64,000 bases of DNA from Arthrobacter sp. 9AX (GTDB lineage Bacteria; Actinomycetota; Actinomycetes; Actinomycetales; Micrococcaceae). Within the stretch, counting starts at the first letter, position 1. Every line of letters starts with the position of its first letter. This document shows positions 16,691-25,404 of this stretch, piece after piece. Position numbers and translations under genes: made by a program. The stretch lies in NCBI RefSeq assembly GCF_902506095.1, contig NZ_LR733293.1:2304558-2368557 (forward strand), in the 5' to 3' direction. The notes under the pieces are model-generated. The model did no database searches and was not told the DNA's origin. It saw only the letters and a program-made list of their open reading frames with translations.

Positions 16691-17755
16691 TTAGAAGGCG
16701 TAGCGGATACGGCAGTAAGGGGCGATCTGCTCGATGAGGGCGGTCAGCTGCCTGACGTAGCGGGCCTTGGTTCCCGCACGGTAGCGGACGTTGCTGAAGC
16801 CGTTGGATGAGACCTTTGATTCCTGGAGGTCCGGACGCCACAGGACCTGCTCGGCCTGCGGATGCCAGCCCAGGTTAACCTCGTGGAGCCGCTCGTTGTG
16901 GGTCAGGAAGATGACCTCGGCAGCGAGTTGGGCCTTTGCAGCGGGTGAAAGGGTGGCGTCGAGGTGCCGCAGCAGCTCCTCCCAGTCCTGTAACCACGTG
17001 TCGGTGATGACCACCGGGGAGAAGTTCACGTGCACTTCGTACCCGGCGTCGACGAAGTGGTTGATGGCAGCCATGCGTTCAGCCACCGGCGAGGTCCGAA
17101 CGTCAATCGATTTCGCCAGATCCGCCGGCATGAGGGAGAACCGGATCCTGGTGTGGCCGCCGTGGTCCCAATCGAGCATGGCGGGATTCACGTACTTGGT
17201 GGCAAAGGACAGCTTGGCGGTGGGGATGTCACGGAAAAGCGTGACAAGATCCTCCACGTTGTTGCTGATCAGTGCGTCGACCGAACAGTCACTGTTTTCA
17301 CCGATGTCGTACACCCAGAGTTCCGGGTCGCACTGGTTGGGTTCGAGCTTGATGCCCTGGCGAGTGACGTGCCGTTCAAGCGTTCCGGCAATCTGGTCGA
17401 TGTTCGCGAACACGGTCACAGGGTTGCTGTACCCCTTGTGCCGGGGAACGTAGCAGTAGGCGCAGGCCATGGCGCAGCCGTTGGCAGTGGACGGCGCGAT
17501 AAAATCAGCAGAGCGGCCGTTCGGCTTGACGGCCAGTGCCTTCTTGACGCCGAGGACCAGCGCCTCGGTCTTGATCCGCGACCAGCGGGGCACGTTCGTT
17601 TCATCGCCGTGCACCTCCGGGATGTTCCAGTGGTTCTCGACGGGGATGACCTCGGCCTCCGGCCAGCGCTCGATGATCTCCTTGCCTCTCGGAAGCTCCA
17701 GCGCCGCAGCCTGCGCATAGATGCGCCGGATCTGCAGCAGCCTGTCGAATTCCAT
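16691..17755 (-). CDS. Spore photoproduct lyase-family radical SAM protein
   Basis: 354 residues from ATG 17755 with GGGAGAA upstream; an in-frame start at 17791 is less likely. The radical SAM cluster motif C-x3-C-x2-C is CAMACAYC in NGCAMACAYCYVPRHKGYSNP, followed by long conserved segments typical of the SPL family (DIGENSDCSVDAL, SFATKYVN, RIRFSLMP, VHVNFSPVV). True SPL repairs the thymine photoproduct of spore DNA. Micrococcaceae do not form spores, so the substrate here is open: another UV lesion or a different radical reaction. Standalone gene. Confidence 0.85.
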   Translation of the reverse strand: MEFDRLLQIRRIYAQAAALELPRGKEIIERWPEAEVIPVENHWNIPEVHGDETNVPRWSRIKTEALVLGVKKALAVKPNGRSADFIAPSTANGCAMACAYCYVPRHKGYSNPVTVFANIDQIAGTLERHVTRQGIKLEPNQCDPELWVYDIGENSDCSVDALISNNVEDLVTLFRDIPTAKLSFATKYVNPAMLDWDHGGHTRIRFSLMPADLAKSIDVRTSPVAERMAAINHFVDAGYEVHVNFSPVVITDTWLQDWEELLRHLDATLSPAAKAQLAAEVIFLTHNERLHEVNLGWHPQAEQVLWRPDLQESKVSSNGFSNVRYRAGTKARYVRQLTALIEQIAPYCRIRYAF

Positions 17756-17807
17756 GGCTACATTCTCCCAAGCCGGCAAAGTGGTCTCCACCCGTTAAGC
17801 CCACGGC

Positions 17808-18491
17808 CTATTCGCGGCGTTCTTCCCTCACCGGTTTCAGGTGCTCAGGCGCTCCTCGGGCGGAAAGAGCGGGAAAAGTGCAGGTGAACTCGCCGCGGTA
17901 CCCGAAGAGAAATCCGAGGAAGGGGTTCCGCACCTGCATCTGGATGGTGAAAACTCCGCGAGCATCATCGAAGTTCTCGTACAGGTCGGCCGTGCCGGTG
18001 AGGGCGGCCGGAAATTCGAAGGAGGCGAACCCTTCGTAGAACCGCTGGACCCCTGTTTGCAGGTGGAGAGAACCATCAGGCAGAACTTCCAGGGCGAGGT
18101 CGGTCGCCAGGTGCTGGTGGGTGCCCAGGTAGTCGACAATGGCGCCCCTTCGTTGACTGTGCACCATGGTGGCATCGAATCGCCGCCGCTTGGATCCGGT
18201 GAGTTCCAGTGTCCTCACGAATGTGACGGTGGGACGGCCAAAACCGTCGATGTAGGGGTAATTCTCTATCGTGAACGGAATGTCCTGGCCTTGGTCGGGA
18301 AAGAGGATGTTGCGGAAGGCCCCTGTCTTCAGAAATGGGACTGTCCACCAGGCACCACGGCGGACTTCGGAGAACACGCCGCGGCCCACGCAGGCGTAAC
18401 CGGCCGCAGTGTCAACGCCGAAGCGTTGCTGCAGCATGGGGTGCAGCCTCCGGAAATCGTCTCCCAGGGCCAATTCGAAAATCGACGGCAC
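17808..18491 (-). CDS. DUF4166 domain protein
   Basis: 227 residues from GTG 18491, with GGAGG just upstream and the previous stop only 2 bases away. Features include a start IFELALGDDFRRLHPMLQQRFG, then FPDQGQDIPFTIENYPYID and a C-terminal NPFLGFLFGYRGEFTCTFP, matching DUF4166 proteins, a soluble lipocalin-like group often fused or linked to SDR or SRPBCC proteins. It is translationally coupled to the SRPBCC gene, suggesting joint action on a hydrophobic ligand. Function unknown. Confidence 0.7.
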   Translation of the reverse strand: MPSIFELALGDDFRRLHPMLQQRFGVDTAAGYACVGRGVFSEVRRGAWWTVPFLKTGAFRNILFPDQGQDIPFTIENYPYIDGFGRPTVTFVRTLELTGSKRRRFDATMVHSQRRGAIVDYLGTHQHLATDLALEVLPDGSLHLQTGVQRFYEGFASFEFPAALTGTADLYENFDDARGVFTIQMQVRNPFLGFLFGYRGEFTCTFPALSARGAPEHLKPVREERRE

Positions 18492-18493
18492 GG

Positions 18494-19339
18494 CTACCTC
18501 CGCCCCTGGGCTTGGCCAGTACCGGGCGACGCAGGGGCGTCCAACCCGGCAAGAGCGGAGGGTGCCCGCCCGGAGCGTTCGTCGGGCGCTCGCCGCAAAC
18601 AACGCCCCGCCCGGGGCACTGTTCGGTGGGCCGGAACAAGCCAGGGAACCAGGGCTGCCGCAAAGGCTGTGATTCCGCCGCCTGGGCTTTGCGCTTCAAC
18701 CGCACGCCGCAGGAGCAGACAAGCCATCAGCGTGGCTGTCACCCGTGCCGCGGCGTCCATGAACCAGCGGTTCCGGGAGACCTTCGGATCGAGACCCACC
18801 TCCGCCCACAACCGCAGGCGGTCAAAACTTATGGCTGTAGCCCAACCAAGGGCCGGCCGGAACAACCAGGAGTCCAACAGCCTTCCGGCAGCTCCCATCC
18901 CTGGCGAATAGTTGTAGCCCGTGATGAACCGAAGGCCGTGCTCTGCAGGGATGTACCGCCAGTACCCGGAACCCCGCCCGATCGGCGACAACATGTCAGC
19001 TGTGTCGAACTTCAGCACGGAGGTGGCCTGCCCATCTGACCGGTGCCGGTGCCCTAGAGAGGTTCCTGTGCCGTGAATGACGTGGAACGGAAGGCGGAAC
19101 TCATAGCGGAAATGGAGGAGCCCCTGATGGTTCACCCCTGTGGGAATAATCCGGGTGAACCGCAGATCCCACCTCGCATGCAGTGAGGTATCTTGGCTGA
19201 GCTGCCAAACGCGGCCCATCGGGGCCCGGATAGCGACCTCGACATAGATTGGCTTATGCCTCGCATACGCTTTCCTCCCCGGATTTTCCCCCATCGCAGC
19301 ATCATAGACGTCAGCGGGCGCCCCTCTGGCGTTGGACAT
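18494..19339 (-). CDS. SRPBCC (START-like) ligand-binding protein with C-terminal hydrophobic segment
   Basis: 281 residues if ATG 19339 is used; ATG 19294 gives 266. The domain begins at KPIYVEVAIRAPMGRVWQLSQD, a standard polyketide-cyclase/SRPBCC opening, and continues through WDLRFTRI and YNYSPGMGAAGRLLDSWLFRP. After this domain a helix-rich region (DAAARVTATLMACLLLRR, ITAFAAALVPWLVPA) is hydrophobic enough for one or two membrane helices, followed by a basic tail. It is coupled to the DUF4166 gene and begins 7 bases after arfB ends. No catalytic residues can be assigned. Confidence 0.65.
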   Translation of the reverse strand: MSNARGAPADVYDAAMGENPGRKAYARHKPIYVEVAIRAPMGRVWQLSQDTSLHARWDLRFTRIIPTGVNHQGLLHFRYEFRLPFHVIHGTGTSLGHRHRSDGQATSVLKFDTADMLSPIGRGSGYWRYIPAEHGLRFITGYNYSPGMGAAGRLLDSWLFRPALGWATAISFDRLRLWAEVGLDPKVSRNRWFMDAAARVTATLMACLLLRRAVEAQSPGGGITAFAAALVPWLVPAHRTVPRAGRCLRRAPDERSGRAPSALAGLDAPASPGTGQAQGRR

Positions 19340-19346
19340 GTCCCGG

Positions 19347-19769
19347 CTACTCGGCGCCCGGCCGCTTCCGTTGCTGTTTGGTTGCCGACCGCTGCTTTTT
19401 GGCATCGAGCCTGCGGCGGTTCGATCCGCGGGTGGGCTTGGTCGCCCTGCGGCCGGGACCCTCTGGAGCGAGTCCCGCTGCCACAACCTCGGCCAGCTTG
19501 GCCAGGGCGAGCTCCCGGTTGCGCAGCTGGGACCGCCATTCCGACGCCGTCACCGTGACCACCCCTGTGATGAGACGGGGCGCGAGCCTCATGAGAAGGC
19601 TCAACCGTTGACTGTTTGAAAGCGCCAACGAAGAGCTGACGTTCCACGAGAGTTCGACGCGGCTGTCCGAAGTGTTGACATGTTGACCGCCGGGACCGGA
19701 CGAGCGCGAGAACCGCCAGCGGAGTTCCGCCCCGGGAATTGTCAGTTCGGGTGACACCTCCAGATCCAT
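19347..19769 (-). CDS. arfB: Alternative ribosome-rescue factor ArfB (peptidyl-tRNA hydrolase, ICT1-like)
   Basis: 140 residues from ATG 19769. The catalytic GGQ motif sits in FSRSSGPGGQHVNTSDSRV, and the basic C-terminal tail (RRATKPTRGSNRRRLDAKKQ) matches the part of ArfB that threads into the mRNA channel of stalled ribosomes. It releases peptides from ribosomes lacking a stop codon. The start is not settled: ATG 19769 has no Shine-Dalgarno and lies inside a perfect hairpin, while TTG 19802 overlaps the multicopper-oxidase stop as TTGA and adds 11 residues. Either choice couples it to the upstream oxidase gene. Confidence 0.85.
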   Translation of the reverse strand: MDLEVSPELTIPGAELRWRFSRSSGPGGQHVNTSDSRVELSWNVSSSLALSNSQRLSLLMRLAPRLITGVVTVTASEWRSQLRNRELALAKLAEVVAAGLAPEGPGRRATKPTRGSNRRRLDAKKQRSATKQQRKRPGAE

Positions 19770-19793
19770 GCAACCAGCGTTGCATGGATCTGG
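19760..19793. promoter_or_regulatory. Perfect 15-bp hairpin over the arfB start codon
   Basis: CCAGATCCATGCAAC (19760-19774) is exactly complementary to 19779-19793 with a 4-base loop, CAGC. The ATG of arfB (19769-19767) is inside the stem. No T-run follows on either strand, so it is not a standard intrinsic terminator. It could mask the start or act as an RNase III site at the 3' end of the oxidase message. Confidence 0.8.
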
Positions 19794-19798
19794 AAGCT

Positions 19799-22171
19799 TC
19801 AAGAGGCGTTGACGGTTACGGTACGCGTCGCCAGGACCCTGCCTGTAACCCAGTGCAGGAAATCGATGGCGATCGTGTATGTTCCCTTGGCGGGCGGGCG
19901 CAACAGGAAATCAAACTTCTCCGCAGCGCCGGACTTGATGATGCTGGTGAGCAGCGGCTGTCCGGCCATCGAGGGCTGGATTGCCCGCCCGTCCGGGTCC
20001 GGGGTGTTCCAGAAAGGACGGCCATCATGGGCAATGAGTTCAGCAATGGCTACAGGCTGGTTCGCCTCGTTGAGGAAGCGCGTCCGGGTGGGGAAGTAGT
20101 CCACGTTCACCATCCGGACCAGCGTGGGCGCAATGTCCCCCTTCACGATGTCCCCCTTCCCGACGTCCTCTTTCACGACGTTGGCGCGCATCGAGCTGAT
20201 CGTCCACACCCGGTCCCCACTGGGCCGGTTGACTACTGTGCCGCCGAGGAGAAGGAAATGTTTGGGCTCGAAGCGGTTGAGCCCTGCATCATCCCCGGAC
20301 AGGCCAGCAGCATGATTAAGTTCGTGCCACCGCGGGTCGATGGAGTACGGGGCAATCAGTGTCTCCGTCGCGATGTCATACAGCGGACCCTGCACCGAGT
20401 GGCGGCGCATGCCAGGCTTGGGCGGAGGGTTACCGACGGGAGGGTCGATAATGATTGGCCCAAACATTCCCATTTGCACGTGCAGGGGGGTGTTGACGTG
20501 GCAGTGATAGAAATAGGTTCCCGCGGAGCCCCGGTTGGGGTTCCCGATCACGCCCACGTCTGTTCTCCATTGGTAGGTGTAGTGCCCGGAGACTTCGTAT
20601 GAGGTGTGGCCCACGCCGTCGTTCCGCGGGTCGGGCTCAATCCCGTGCCAGTGTATGGTGTGGACCCTCTTGCTGGGTTTGATGGTGCCGTGGAACAGCT
20701 CGCCCTCCGTCAGCCGCAGCAAGGGTGCGGGAAGCCCACGCCCCGACTTGCCGCTCTCGAAGCTCCAGAATTCGATGTCAGGGCCGTTCGGAATCTTCAG
20801 CTTCTTATTGAAGAAGTCGAATTCCATGCTCCGGTCCGGACGTTGGAGGAACTCAGTCTCCGGGCTTCCCTCGTGGGGTTGATCCGAGGCGAACTCCACC
20901 TGGCTCCGGTATTGGCGGTGACCGTCCTCCACTGTCCCCGGCAGGCCGGACTCAGGGATAGCGTCTTCCGCGAGTACCCAGTCGGCGACGAGGCCGCCGG
21001 CGTAGAGCCCGCCCGCTGCCGTCTGGGAGGGCTCCGCATGGCAGTGCATCGGATACCGCCAGTCCGCTGCGCGGGCGTCCCATACTTCATCCACCACGTC
21101 CGGTGGACGCCGGACCGGAAGAAGTGATTCCTTCCGGTCCAGCGGTTCCAGCTGGACGGTGTCCTCCCAATGCTGGAGGATCACATCGCCCTCAGGACTG
21201 ACCCTTCCGTTTTCGCGGGGAAGATCGTCACCGTTGGTCCGCACGGTCCAGACATGGTTGCCGTGGTAATGAAGCTGATGGTCCACGATGCCGGCGTTGA
21301 GCATCCTCATCAGGTGGCCGGTGCGGATGGCACCGTGCCGCGGCGACGCGCTGAAGTTGCGGACATCGGTTTCGCGCGGGAGGCCCGAGGGTAACGTGTC
21401 CTGCTCCCGCCGCTCGTTGAATTCTTCGTTGGTGGTGACCGCCAAGGACTGGAAGCCCGAGTATCCGTTGATGGTGAAGTACCGGGGCACGGCGGGCGTG
21501 GAGGCGGGCTTGACCTGTTGGCCGCGGGAAGCGATTCGGGCCCAGACCGGATCCACGTCGTGGCACAACCACAGCCATTGGCGCTCGAACTCGGTCCCTC
21601 CCGGGAAGAGTTGCCAGGCGCTGGCCGGGTCTATCACCACGAGCGCACCGTAGAGGCCGAGGGTCCGTTCCACGGGTTCGTTTCCCGGGTCGGAGAACAG
21701 GTAGGTTCCGGGCGGCGGTGCCTGGAACGTAAGGAGGTATGACGCTCCCGGAGCCACACTGCCTGTGGTTTGATCCTCGCCGGCCGGGCCGCCCAGATGG
21801 AACCGGAGTTCGTGCGGCTGGGCCAGGTGGTTGTGCACCATCAGCCGGATGGGGCTGCCTGTCTCGGCAATGAGGGTCCGGTCAGGGAAGTAGCTGGCCC
21901 AGTATCGTCTCCTTGCCAGGTACTGGCCGGGATTTTCCGGGTCTTCGTCCAGGGCTGCCGGCCTGCCGAACGGCGGCGGCGGGGCATCAAGCGGATAGGT
22001 CCGGCTCGGCACTACGTCTCCGGCCGCCGTGAAGACGTGAGGGCTCAGGAACAGCGATGGGTTCGCCTGCGAGACCGTGCCCGGGCGCTCGCCGAAGCCC
22101 CGGTGGTAGACCAAAGAGCCATCCACCATTGCTTTGTAACCTTCATTGATATGGACGTCCAGAATGTTCAT
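19799..22171 (-). CDS. Large multicopper oxidase without its own signal peptide
   Basis: 790 residues with several cupredoxin segments. Copper motifs seen: HNHLAQPHELRFH (113-125), HYHGNHVW (301-308), MHCH (375-378, without the usual following His), HTIHWHG (504-510), and the complete type 1 block HCHVNTPLHVQMGM (556-569). Order and number differ from classic laccases, with the complete type 1 block in the middle and a further domain of about 200 residues after it. The N-terminus (MNILDVHINEGYKAM) lacks any signal sequence, although such enzymes normally act outside the cytoplasm. The ATG overlaps the upstream Tat-signal gene by 4 nt. Confidence 0.88.
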   Translation of the reverse strand: MNILDVHINEGYKAMVDGSLVYHRGFGERPGTVSQANPSLFLSPHVFTAAGDVVPSRTYPLDAPPPPFGRPAALDEDPENPGQYLARRRYWASYFPDRTLIAETGSPIRLMVHNHLAQPHELRFHLGGPAGEDQTTGSVAPGASYLLTFQAPPPGTYLFSDPGNEPVERTLGLYGALVVIDPASAWQLFPGGTEFERQWLWLCHDVDPVWARIASRGQQVKPASTPAVPRYFTINGYSGFQSLAVTTNEEFNERREQDTLPSGLPRETDVRNFSASPRHGAIRTGHLMRMLNAGIVDHQLHYHGNHVWTVRTNGDDLPRENGRVSPEGDVILQHWEDTVQLEPLDRKESLLPVRRPPDVVDEVWDARAADWRYPMHCHAEPSQTAAGGLYAGGLVADWVLAEDAIPESGLPGTVEDGHRQYRSQVEFASDQPHEGSPETEFLQRPDRSMEFDFFNKKLKIPNGPDIEFWSFESGKSGRGLPAPLLRLTEGELFHGTIKPSKRVHTIHWHGIEPDPRNDGVGHTSYEVSGHYTYQWRTDVGVIGNPNRGSAGTYFYHCHVNTPLHVQMGMFGPIIIDPPVGNPPPKPGMRRHSVQGPLYDIATETLIAPYSIDPRWHELNHAAGLSGDDAGLNRFEPKHFLLLGGTVVNRPSGDRVWTISSMRANVVKEDVGKGDIVKGDIAPTLVRMVNVDYFPTRTRFLNEANQPVAIAELIAHDGRPFWNTPDPDGRAIQPSMAGQPLLTSIIKSGAAEKFDFLLRPPAKGTYTIAIDFLHWVTGRVLATRTVTVNAS

Positions 22172-22845
22172 GACCGGACCTCGTTCGTGGTTAGGGGCGG
22201 CAGCGCCAACCGGTAGTTCGTGTCCTGCTGCTCGTCTGAGTAGTCCAGCTCCATGTCCTGCTGATCACGAGGGGTGAGGTAGCTGATCAGAAAATGTTCC
22301 GAAGCGTTCGGTGCAACCAGGCCGGGACTGCGGTCGGAGTCCCGCGGGGTGATGGTGACAGCCGAAGAGCTGAGCCGCAGCCGAAGCTGACCCGGACTGA
22401 AAAGGACCGGCCGCGCCCCGGTGTTTTCAAGTTGCACTTCCAGCAGCACAACGATGGGCCACGTGCGGTTCACCGGTTCGGGCGACGACGGGTCCTCCAA
22501 TGCCTCGTCATCATGACCGTGTGCGTCGAGCTCTTCGGTAGTACTGGCCCGCCGGAGCTGTCTGCCACCGCCCGGGCCGTCTCCGGTGTCGAGGCAGGAA
22601 GCGGCGGCTGCCAGGGACTTGAAAGCTGGTTGACCCGAAGCATCGAGCCGGGCGAGGCGTCCAGCCCGGACAACCGTCAGGGTTCCGGATGCCGTGGCGA
22701 CACTCGTGGTGACATTCTCCGGACTTCGGCCGACTACACCGAAGGTGCCTCCGGCCAGCAGCAGGAAAGCCCCGCCGCTCAGCACCAGCCCAAACTGGCG
22801 CCGGCTTAGGCCTCGATCTTGGAACTGGTTTGGGTGGGAATCCAT
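22168..22845 (-). CDS. Tat-exported partner protein of the multicopper oxidase
   Basis: 225 residues from ATG 22845, with AGGAGG at good spacing. A twin-arginine signal SRRQFGLVLSGG starts at residue 14, followed by a hydrophobic stretch ending near residue 40. The mature part has an acidic, His-containing stretch (EELDAHGHDDEAL) and a beta-rich C-terminal domain (WPIVVLLEVQLENTGARPVLFSPGQLRLRL) like DUF4352-type or cupredoxin-flanking domains. The 4-nt overlap with the signal-less oxidase suggests a complex exported together, with this protein supplying the signal and possibly copper handling. The function is inferred. Confidence 0.72.
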   Translation of the reverse strand: MDSHPNQFQDRGLSRRQFGLVLSGGAFLLLAGGTFGVVGRSPENVTTSVATASGTLTVVRAGRLARLDASGQPAFKSLAAAASCLDTGDGPGGGRQLRRASTTEELDAHGHDDEALEDPSSPEPVNRTWPIVVLLEVQLENTGARPVLFSPGQLRLRLSSSAVTITPRDSDRSPGLVAPNASEHFLISYLTPRDQQDMELDYSDEQQDTNYRLALPPLTTNEVRS

Positions 22846-23334
22846 ATCGCCTCCTATTTGGGTGAGGATGTGATTCATCCTGCTGACAGCCGCTTGCGGA
22901 AACCTCGGAAGCAATCACGCCGACGCGGAAGCGGGGTTGGGCGAGTTCAAGGCCTCAGCAGGCGTAAACAGTGGGAGCGGCTGATTTGCCATCTCCAAGT
23001 GCGGGCTCCGGGCCGGGGTGTCCCCAGCCGCCTGGCGCGGGCCCCACAAGTGGTGCAACCTCCCGTGCGCCACTTGGAAAATTCTTGGCAGGGAGGGCGA
23101 GGATCACGAGGTTCTTCCATGGCCCGCCGTTCGCATGGGCTCTTCAGCCGGCCTGAAGGTCTCCCACGGGCATGACCGGCAGATGGAGGAGCCGGCTGGG
23201 CTCCACGGACCGCGGTTCGCCGGGGATGGCCAGGACGGTAGACTTGGATGGGCCGTTCTGTCGGCCATTGCCGCCCACGCCCACCACAGATGCCGGGCTG
23301 CGGCTTATCCCTGCTGTGAAAGGCTTTACCTGCT
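22846..23334. other. Divergent intergenic region before the ABC-F gene, with one hairpin
   Basis: About 490 bases with no credible gene; open frames here are shadows without ribosome sites. It must hold promoters for the Tat-partner gene (minus) and the ABC-F gene (plus). A stem of 10 of 11 bp (CAAGTGGTGCA 23047-23057 with TGCGCCACTTG 23066-23076) lies about 260 bases before the ABC-F start, so an ABC-F leader RNA is possible. Confidence 0.45.
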
Positions 23335-24933
23335 GTGATTACTGTCCAAGATCTTGAACTGCGTGCCGGCGCCCGGCTGCTGATGGACCAGGTGAGCTTC
23401 CGCATCGACAAGGGAGACAAGATCGGCCTGGTGGGCCGCAACGGAGCCGGCAAGACCACCCTCACCCGTGTTCTCGCAGGCGAGGGGCTGCCCGCTGCCG
23501 GCAAGGTGACCCGCAGCGGCGAGATTGGCTACCTTCCGCAGGACCCGCGCACCCCGGACATGGAACAGTTGGCCCGTGACCGGATCCTGTCAGTCCGCGG
23601 CCTGGACATCGCCCTCGGCAAGCTCCGCGTGGCCCATGACGAGATGGCCAGCGACGACGCCGCGGTCCAGCGCAAGGCCATGAACCGGTATGACCGGCTT
23701 GAGTCCGAGTTCCTGGCGGCCGGCGGTTACGCCGCCGAGGCCGAAGCCGCTGCCATCTGCTCCAACCTGGCGCTGCCGGACCGCCTGTTGAACCAGCCCC
23801 TCAAGACCCTGTCCGGTGGCCAGCGCCGCCGTGTGGAGTTGGCCCGGATTCTGTACTCGGACGCCGAGACCATGCTCCTCGACGAGCCCACCAACCACCT
23901 GGACGCCGATTCCATCGCGTGGCTCCGTGACTTCCTGAAGAACCACCAGGGCGGGCTGATCGTCATCAGCCACGACACCGAACTGCTCGAAGCCACCGTC
24001 AACAAGGTCTTCCTGCTCGACGCCAACCGCGCGCAGATCGACTTCTACAACATGGACTGGAAGCGCTACCTTACCCAGCGTGAAACCGATGAGCGCGCCC
24101 GCAAGCGCGAACGTGCCAACGCCGAAAAGAAGGCGCAGGTCCTGATGGACCAGGCCAACAAAATGCGCGCTAAGGCCACCAAGGCAGTCGCCGCCCAGAA
24201 CATGGCCAAGCGTGCCGAGCGCCTCCTCAGCGGACTGGAAGCTGTCCGCGAGCAGGACCGGGTGGCAGCGCTGCGTTTCCCGGATCCGTCACCCTGCGGC
24301 AAGACCCCGCTCACCGCCGAAGGCCTCAGCAAGTCCTACGGTTCGCTGGAGATCTTCACCGATGTGGACCTCGCCATCGACCGTGGCTCCAAGGTGGTCA
24401 TCCTTGGCCTCAACGGCGCCGGCAAAACTACCCTGCTGCGGATGCTGGCAGGCGTGGACAAGCCCGACACCGGTGACGTTATTGCCGGGCACGGCCTCAA
24501 GGTGGGCTACTACGCCCAGGAACACGAAACGCTCGACGTCCAGAGCACCGTCCTGGAAAACATGCGTTCCTCTGCTCCCGACATGAAAGACGCGGAAGTG
24601 CGCGGCATCCTCGGGTCGTTCCTGTTCTCGGGCGACGACGTCGACAAGCCCGCCGGGGTCCTCTCGGGCGGGGAGAAGACACGCCTCGCACTGGCCACCA
24701 TCGTGGCCTCCAGCGCCAACGTGCTGCTCCTCGACGAGCCCACCAACAACCTCGACCCCGCCAGCCGCGCCGAGATCCTGGGCGCGCTGAAAAACTACAG
24801 CGGCGCCGTCGTCCTGGTCAGCCACGACGAAGGGGCAGTGGAAGCACTCAACCCCGAGCGTGTTGTCCTGCTTCCGGACGGCGTCGAGGACCACTGGAAC
24901 GAAGACTACCTGGACCTGATCACGCTGGCCTGA
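23335..24933 (+). CDS. ABC-F family ribosome-associated ATPase
   Basis: 532 residues from GTG 23335, with two ATPase modules and no membrane segments. First module: GRNGAGKTT, signature LSGGQRRRVEL and MLLDEPTNHLD. Second module: GLNGAGKTT, LSGGEKTRLAL and LLLDEPTNNLD. Between them is the charged linker (RETDERARKRERANAEKKAQVLMDQ) that reaches the peptidyl-transferase centre in ABC-F proteins. Members act on translating ribosomes; some give antibiotic resistance. Which subgroup this belongs to cannot be decided by eye. Confidence 0.93.
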   Translation: MITVQDLELRAGARLLMDQVSFRIDKGDKIGLVGRNGAGKTTLTRVLAGEGLPAAGKVTRSGEIGYLPQDPRTPDMEQLARDRILSVRGLDIALGKLRVAHDEMASDDAAVQRKAMNRYDRLESEFLAAGGYAAEAEAAAICSNLALPDRLLNQPLKTLSGGQRRRVELARILYSDAETMLLDEPTNHLDADSIAWLRDFLKNHQGGLIVISHDTELLEATVNKVFLLDANRAQIDFYNMDWKRYLTQRETDERARKRERANAEKKAQVLMDQANKMRAKATKAVAAQNMAKRAERLLSGLEAVREQDRVAALRFPDPSPCGKTPLTAEGLSKSYGSLEIFTDVDLAIDRGSKVVILGLNGAGKTTLLRMLAGVDKPDTGDVIAGHGLKVGYYAQEHETLDVQSTVLENMRSSAPDMKDAEVRGILGSFLFSGDDVDKPAGVLSGGEKTRLALATIVASSANVLLLDEPTNNLDPASRAEILGALKNYSGAVVLVSHDEGAVEALNPERVVLLPDGVEDHWNEDYLDLITLA

Positions 24934-24966
24934 GCGCCCCCGGCGTCAACCCGGGCCCGTCCGGCG

Positions 24967-25404
24967 TCAGTCTTTCTGCAGTTCTTCGGCGAGCATCACG
25001 AGGATGCCGCTGGGACCGCGGAGATACGTGAGCTTGTAGACGTCGCCGTAGGTGGCCACGCCGCGCAGCGGATGGCAGCCGTGCTTCGCGGCGATCGCCA
25101 GGGCTTTGTCGATATCGTCCACCGAGAAGGCCACGCGGTGCATGCCGATGTCGTTGGGACGGGTTGGCTCCGACTCAATCGCTGCGGGGTGGAGGTATTC
25201 GAAGAGCTCCAGTTGACCATGGCCGTCCGGGGTCTGGAGCATTGCAATCTTCGCGTGGTTGCCATCAAGCCCTACAGCAGTGTCGGTCCATTCACCACTG
25301 ACCGTGTCACGGCCGATGACCGTGAGCCCCAGGTCGGTGAAAAAGGCGATTGCTTCTTCAAGGTCGCGGACGGCGATACCGACGTTCTCAAGTTTGATGG
25401 CCAT
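24967..25404 (-). CDS. VOC-family protein (glyoxalase/bleomycin-resistance fold)
   Basis: 145 residues forming two beta-alpha-beta-beta-beta repeats. The start LENVGIAVRDLEEAIAFFTDLGL, then GQLELFEYLHP, GMHRVAFSVDDIDKAL and a final GPSGILVMLAEEL are typical of metal-dependent VOC enzymes with His and Glu ligands. No substrate can be named. It converges on the ABC-F gene. Confidence 0.85.
   Translation of the reverse strand: MAIKLENVGIAVRDLEEAIAFFTDLGLTVIGRDTVSGEWTDTAVGLDGNHAKIAMLQTPDGHGQLELFEYLHPAAIESEPTRPNDIGMHRVAFSVDDIDKALAIAAKHGCHPLRGVATYGDVYKLTYLRGPSGILVMLAEELQKD

Noticed and set aside
19760..19793. Hairpin as intrinsic terminator of the oxidase gene
   Set aside because: No T-run follows the stem on either strand and the stem overlaps the next start codon.
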